From positions 188,745,510-188,809,509 of the forward strand of contig CM067081.1 in assembly GCA_034008185.1 (NCBI GenBank): 64,000 nucleotides of DNA, written 5' to 3'. The DNA is from Gorsachius magnificus (taxonomy: Eukaryota > Chordata > Aves > Pelecaniformes > Ardeidae). The stretch's first letter is position 1, and each line of letters opens with the position of its first letter. Below the pieces are notes generated by a model that did no database searches, was not told the origin of the DNA, and saw nothing but the letters and a program-made list of their open reading frames with translations. The position numbers and the translations under genes were made by a program. This document shows, in pieces, positions 62,621 through 64,000 of this stretch.

Positions 62621-64000
62621 GATAAGGAGCAGGCAATTAAACAGCTTAGTAAAAGAAGTTAATGCTGTATGCTGCTCATCTTCGACTTTCATAAACTCAT
62701 ACATAGGATCCAGTGAATCGGGAAGTAGGATGAAGGTTATCGCAATTTTGACGCCAACACTTAAATGTCTAATCTGTTTCTAAATAGTTATGTTTTTAAT
62801 CTCAAGCCTCTTTACGTGGCTGAGCTGCTTTTTTTTTTTTTTCCCCCCCTAACTTGACTTTGTTTTATAGGGGAAATATTTCTGATCAGATTGCTTAAGC
62901 TCTGAGCCGTCATGTAAATACGTTCTGTCAAGTATATAATACACATTTTAAAATTTGTCTAAATATTTATACTCTTGAGGGGATCACTGTAGCTCTCAAC
63001 AGACAGTTACAACCTAGACAGTAAATAAATTGTATTTCTTTTTTTTTTCACGTCTGCATTGTTTTTGCATGAAATCGTAACTGTTTGAAGGATCATTTGA
63101 ATCTCACAAATTCTGCAAGATAGTTTTATTATTCACTTCAGAAAAAAGTATCTCCTGTCTTTCAGCAGTGCCTGCAAATGTATATATGCATATATATATT
63201 TAAAATAAAATGCTTTTCTTTTTTGTAAAAACTAAAGAACGAAAGATGAAGTGAATGAATTTACATATGCTGCCTCATTTAAAATTACCATTAGAAATGC
63301 TGTGAAGCACATTTTCTGTTATTTTAAGTTTGCTTCCAGTATATGTTCCATGGATTATTTTTTTTCTTATTATAGCAATTTTTCCTGCCTGGGTTACAGT
63401 GGTAAAATCTGTGCTGTTCTGATTTTTTCTTTTTTTTTTTTTTAAATTTTAGAAACGTCAGTGAAATTCCAGACTTGCATGAGAAGGAAAATTATTAATG
63501 CTAAAGTTTAGAATGTAGTTAGTTTGTAATCAGTAAGAGTTATAACAGCTGTGATGACTGTCAGGCATAAGATTCCTGTAATGTTAAACACCTCAGAAAC
63601 TGTTCACCAATAAAAAAAGATCTCCTGGTTTAAACCGGTGGAAGTATGTTTCTGGTGCTAATCTGTATAAGTCATAAAAAATTGTATTAGCCTTTCTTTT
63701 TACTTTCCACAATAATAAAGTATACCCAGAGAAAGTAAATCTGTGATTTTAACATCTTTTGACAAGCACATTAGACTGTAGAAAGAGCATCCAAGTTGGG
63801 GCTCGGGGCATATGGTGCTACCTTCTGCTAGCATAGCTCCAGAACAAGTCACTGTGTTCACCAAGGGGTCATGTTCAGACTCTCAGGTTCCTTCCTCTGG
63901 TCCGGGGGAAAAACCACAGTTCCTCTTCATACGGAAAAATCAGAACATAAACCGCAAACCTCACTTCCCTGCGATGCCTTCATTGTGCAGAAAACACAGA
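62621..64000. other. Non-coding AT-rich DNA to the window end
   Basis: No gene or transposon is recognised. A self-complementary TA-rich segment lies at 63181-63196 and a palindromic GGTTTAAACC at 63627-63636. T homopolymers are frequent. The last 250 bp are less AT-rich, but no exon signal is convincing. Confidence 0.55.

Noticed and set aside
63181..63196. TA-rich palindrome TATATATGCATATATA
   Set aside because: Alternating TA sequence is trivially self-complementary, so it carries little information.
1..64000. CRISPR arrays, operons, tRNA or rRNA genes
   Set aside because: No regularly spaced direct repeats, clustered coding frames or cloverleaf-like segments were noticed. The window is vertebrate genomic DNA. 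Weak RNA genes could be missed without a covariance-model search.

Overview
This looks like nuclear DNA from a bird. The window carries CR1 retrotransposon pieces of several ages, nearly all 5'-truncated. It also has one solo endogenous-retrovirus LTR of a type I recall from avian genomes, a low overall repeat load, and one sharply bounded CpG island in AT-rich DNA. There are no bacterial features (no operons, ribosome binding sites or dense coding). I cannot name the species. The solo LTR type makes a neoavian bird such as a songbird more likely than a fowl, but that rests on memory of the family.

Layout: 1-3.4 kb is AT-rich non-coding flank. About 3.48-7.56 kb is a roughly 4 kb CpG island with GC boxes, an inverted CCAAT box, long C tracts and several good splice-donor sequences on the + strand. 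This is typical of the promoter and 5' non-coding exon of a developmental or housekeeping gene. From 7.6 to 64 kb I recognise no protein-coding exon of a host gene. The simplest reading is a very long first intron or a regulatory gene desert downstream of the island. I could not identify the gene.

Mobile DNA is concentrated in the middle third: a CR1 3' end on the - strand (36.5 kb), a 1.5 kb CR1 reverse-transcriptase remnant on the + strand with two 3' tails (38.3-39.9 kb), a much older CR1 3' end on the - strand (40.4-40.7 kb), a 539 bp solo LTR with a perfect 5 bp target-site duplication (43.7-44.2 kb), and another CR1 tail on the + strand (50.7-50.9 kb). A probable ancient interspersed repeat lies just past the CpG island (7.84-7.94 kb).

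The most unusual structure is a perfect 26 bp inverted repeat around a 69 bp spacer at 25.42-25.54 kb, with no visible target duplication. A shorter 11 bp hairpin palindrome lies at 57.41 kb. I see no evidence of a previously undescribed multi-gene system. The long open frames in the CpG island are composition artefacts.
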